Origin: Piper betle
Lineage: Eukaryota > Streptophyta > Magnoliopsida > Piperales > Piperaceae
DNA length: 64,000 bases
Direction: 5' to 3'
NCBI GenBank assembly: GCA_033002965.1
Contig: JAURVB010004732.1
Location: forward strand, 62,001 to 126,000
Positions 63,177-64,000 of this stretch are shown here, piece by piece; position 1 is the stretch's first letter; every line of letters begins with the position of its first letter. The position numbers and the translations under genes are program-made. The notes below the pieces were generated by a model. That model was given only the letters and a program-made list of their open reading frames with translations. It was not told where the DNA came from and did no database searches.

Positions 63177-64000
63177 GCAAATACATATATTTTGAGCTTT
63201 ACTATGTCATCTGAGTTTTCACTCATATATCATGAAAGTAAGGGTGCTAACTACTAATCAAGTTGAGTCGAGTTGAGTTCAAGTGTGATCAAATTTGACT
63301 TATTTGTCATAGAGTTCGAGTCAAGTTGAGTAGGCTTCGTGAGATATATTTGTTTATATTTTCCTTTCGTATAAAATAAAATTAATTTTTGAGGATTAAA
63401 TAGTTTAACTTATGAATTAGAAACCAAATAGTTTGTTCGCATGTAACCGTTGTATTATTATTAAGTAAAATCTATAGGATATGATTTAAATTATTATTTT
63501 TTGGGTTTTATGTAAAATAACTATGAAACATATAAAATTTATTATTTAATCTATAATATAAAGTTTCAAGTTGAGTGATTGAATAGAGGTGTACTCAGTC
63601 TTTGCTTGAGGAGTCACTTTTGCCACGTACCATATCAAGTCAGATATCAAAGGAATTTTGGTAATCCATTGGATAAAATTTAATGTGATCATAATTGCTC
63701 GATTCTGTTATTCAATCAGTTGATCAACTCAAAGTTCAGCACACACTTAAATCAAGCGAGCCTAAGTTGAAGGATTAGAATCCGTTTGATTGTTTAATTG
63801 AGGAAGCTAGCTATTTTTCTTCACAAAATACATTTAACTATTGAGAATTTGAAATTTTTGAAGGAGTTTATCATGAATATTTCTCTTTGGATTCAACTGA
63901 GAATAAAAAAAATAAGGTAGTTACTCTATTTGAAAACTATTTGTTTGTAATTATTATGTTCCATGCTAACTAGTTGGGGTAAACAAACTAAGTTAGTTCA
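63177..64000. other. AT-rich flank with hAT-like MITE edge
   Basis: From about 63240, GGGTGCTAACTACTAATCAAG followed by GAGTTGAGT words resembles the left edge of the 53744 relic. No right end is clear before the window stops. Confidence 0.4.

Overview
This window looks like plant nuclear DNA, most likely from a flowering plant and probably a eudicot (inference). The reasons are AT-rich intergenic sequence, plant-type introns, one intact gene of the plant-specific trihelix family, and abundant plant-type Ty1/copia, long-LTR gypsy-like, TRIM, hAT, CACTA and Helitron remnants. There is no operon structure and no bacterial or phage signal.

Only one gene looks intact: a GTL1/GT-2-like trihelix transcription factor on the minus strand (26204-28931). 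Its three exons join into a 725-codon frame with two DNA-binding trihelix domains. I recognised three other host-type coding traces, none of them intact. A methyltransferase pseudogene of the PMT (DUF248) family lies at about 2900-4430 on the minus strand. A 3' fragment of a NEDD8/RUB-conjugating enzyme (UBC12/RCE1-like) lies at 62773-63176 on the plus strand. An unidentified coding-like stretch lies at 4879-5154 on the minus strand.

Layout: 1-2790 is the 3' half of a decayed copia element. 2900-5154 holds the PMT pseudogene and the unidentified ORF. 6791-7957 is a hAT element with a target-site duplication (TSD). 7966-17870 is AT-rich intergenic DNA with one small CACTA-like relic. 17876-20769 is a solo LTR with a perfect 5-bp TSD. 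21230-26000 is relic-bearing intergenic DNA. 26204-28931 is the GTL1-like gene and 28932-33339 is its upstream region. 33340-39030 is a cluster of small elements: two TRIMs, CACTA pieces and a Helitron. 40652-50598 is a solo LTR split by a nested, partly deleted element of the same LTR family, both with readable TSDs. 50599-62770 is intergenic DNA with TRIM LTR relics and microsatellites. 62773-63176 is the UBC12-like fragment.

The genes do not form a pathway. I found no new multi-gene system. The most informative structures are the nested long-LTR insertion with its non-coding, minisatellite-bearing interior, the two TRIM elements, and the degraded gene copies.
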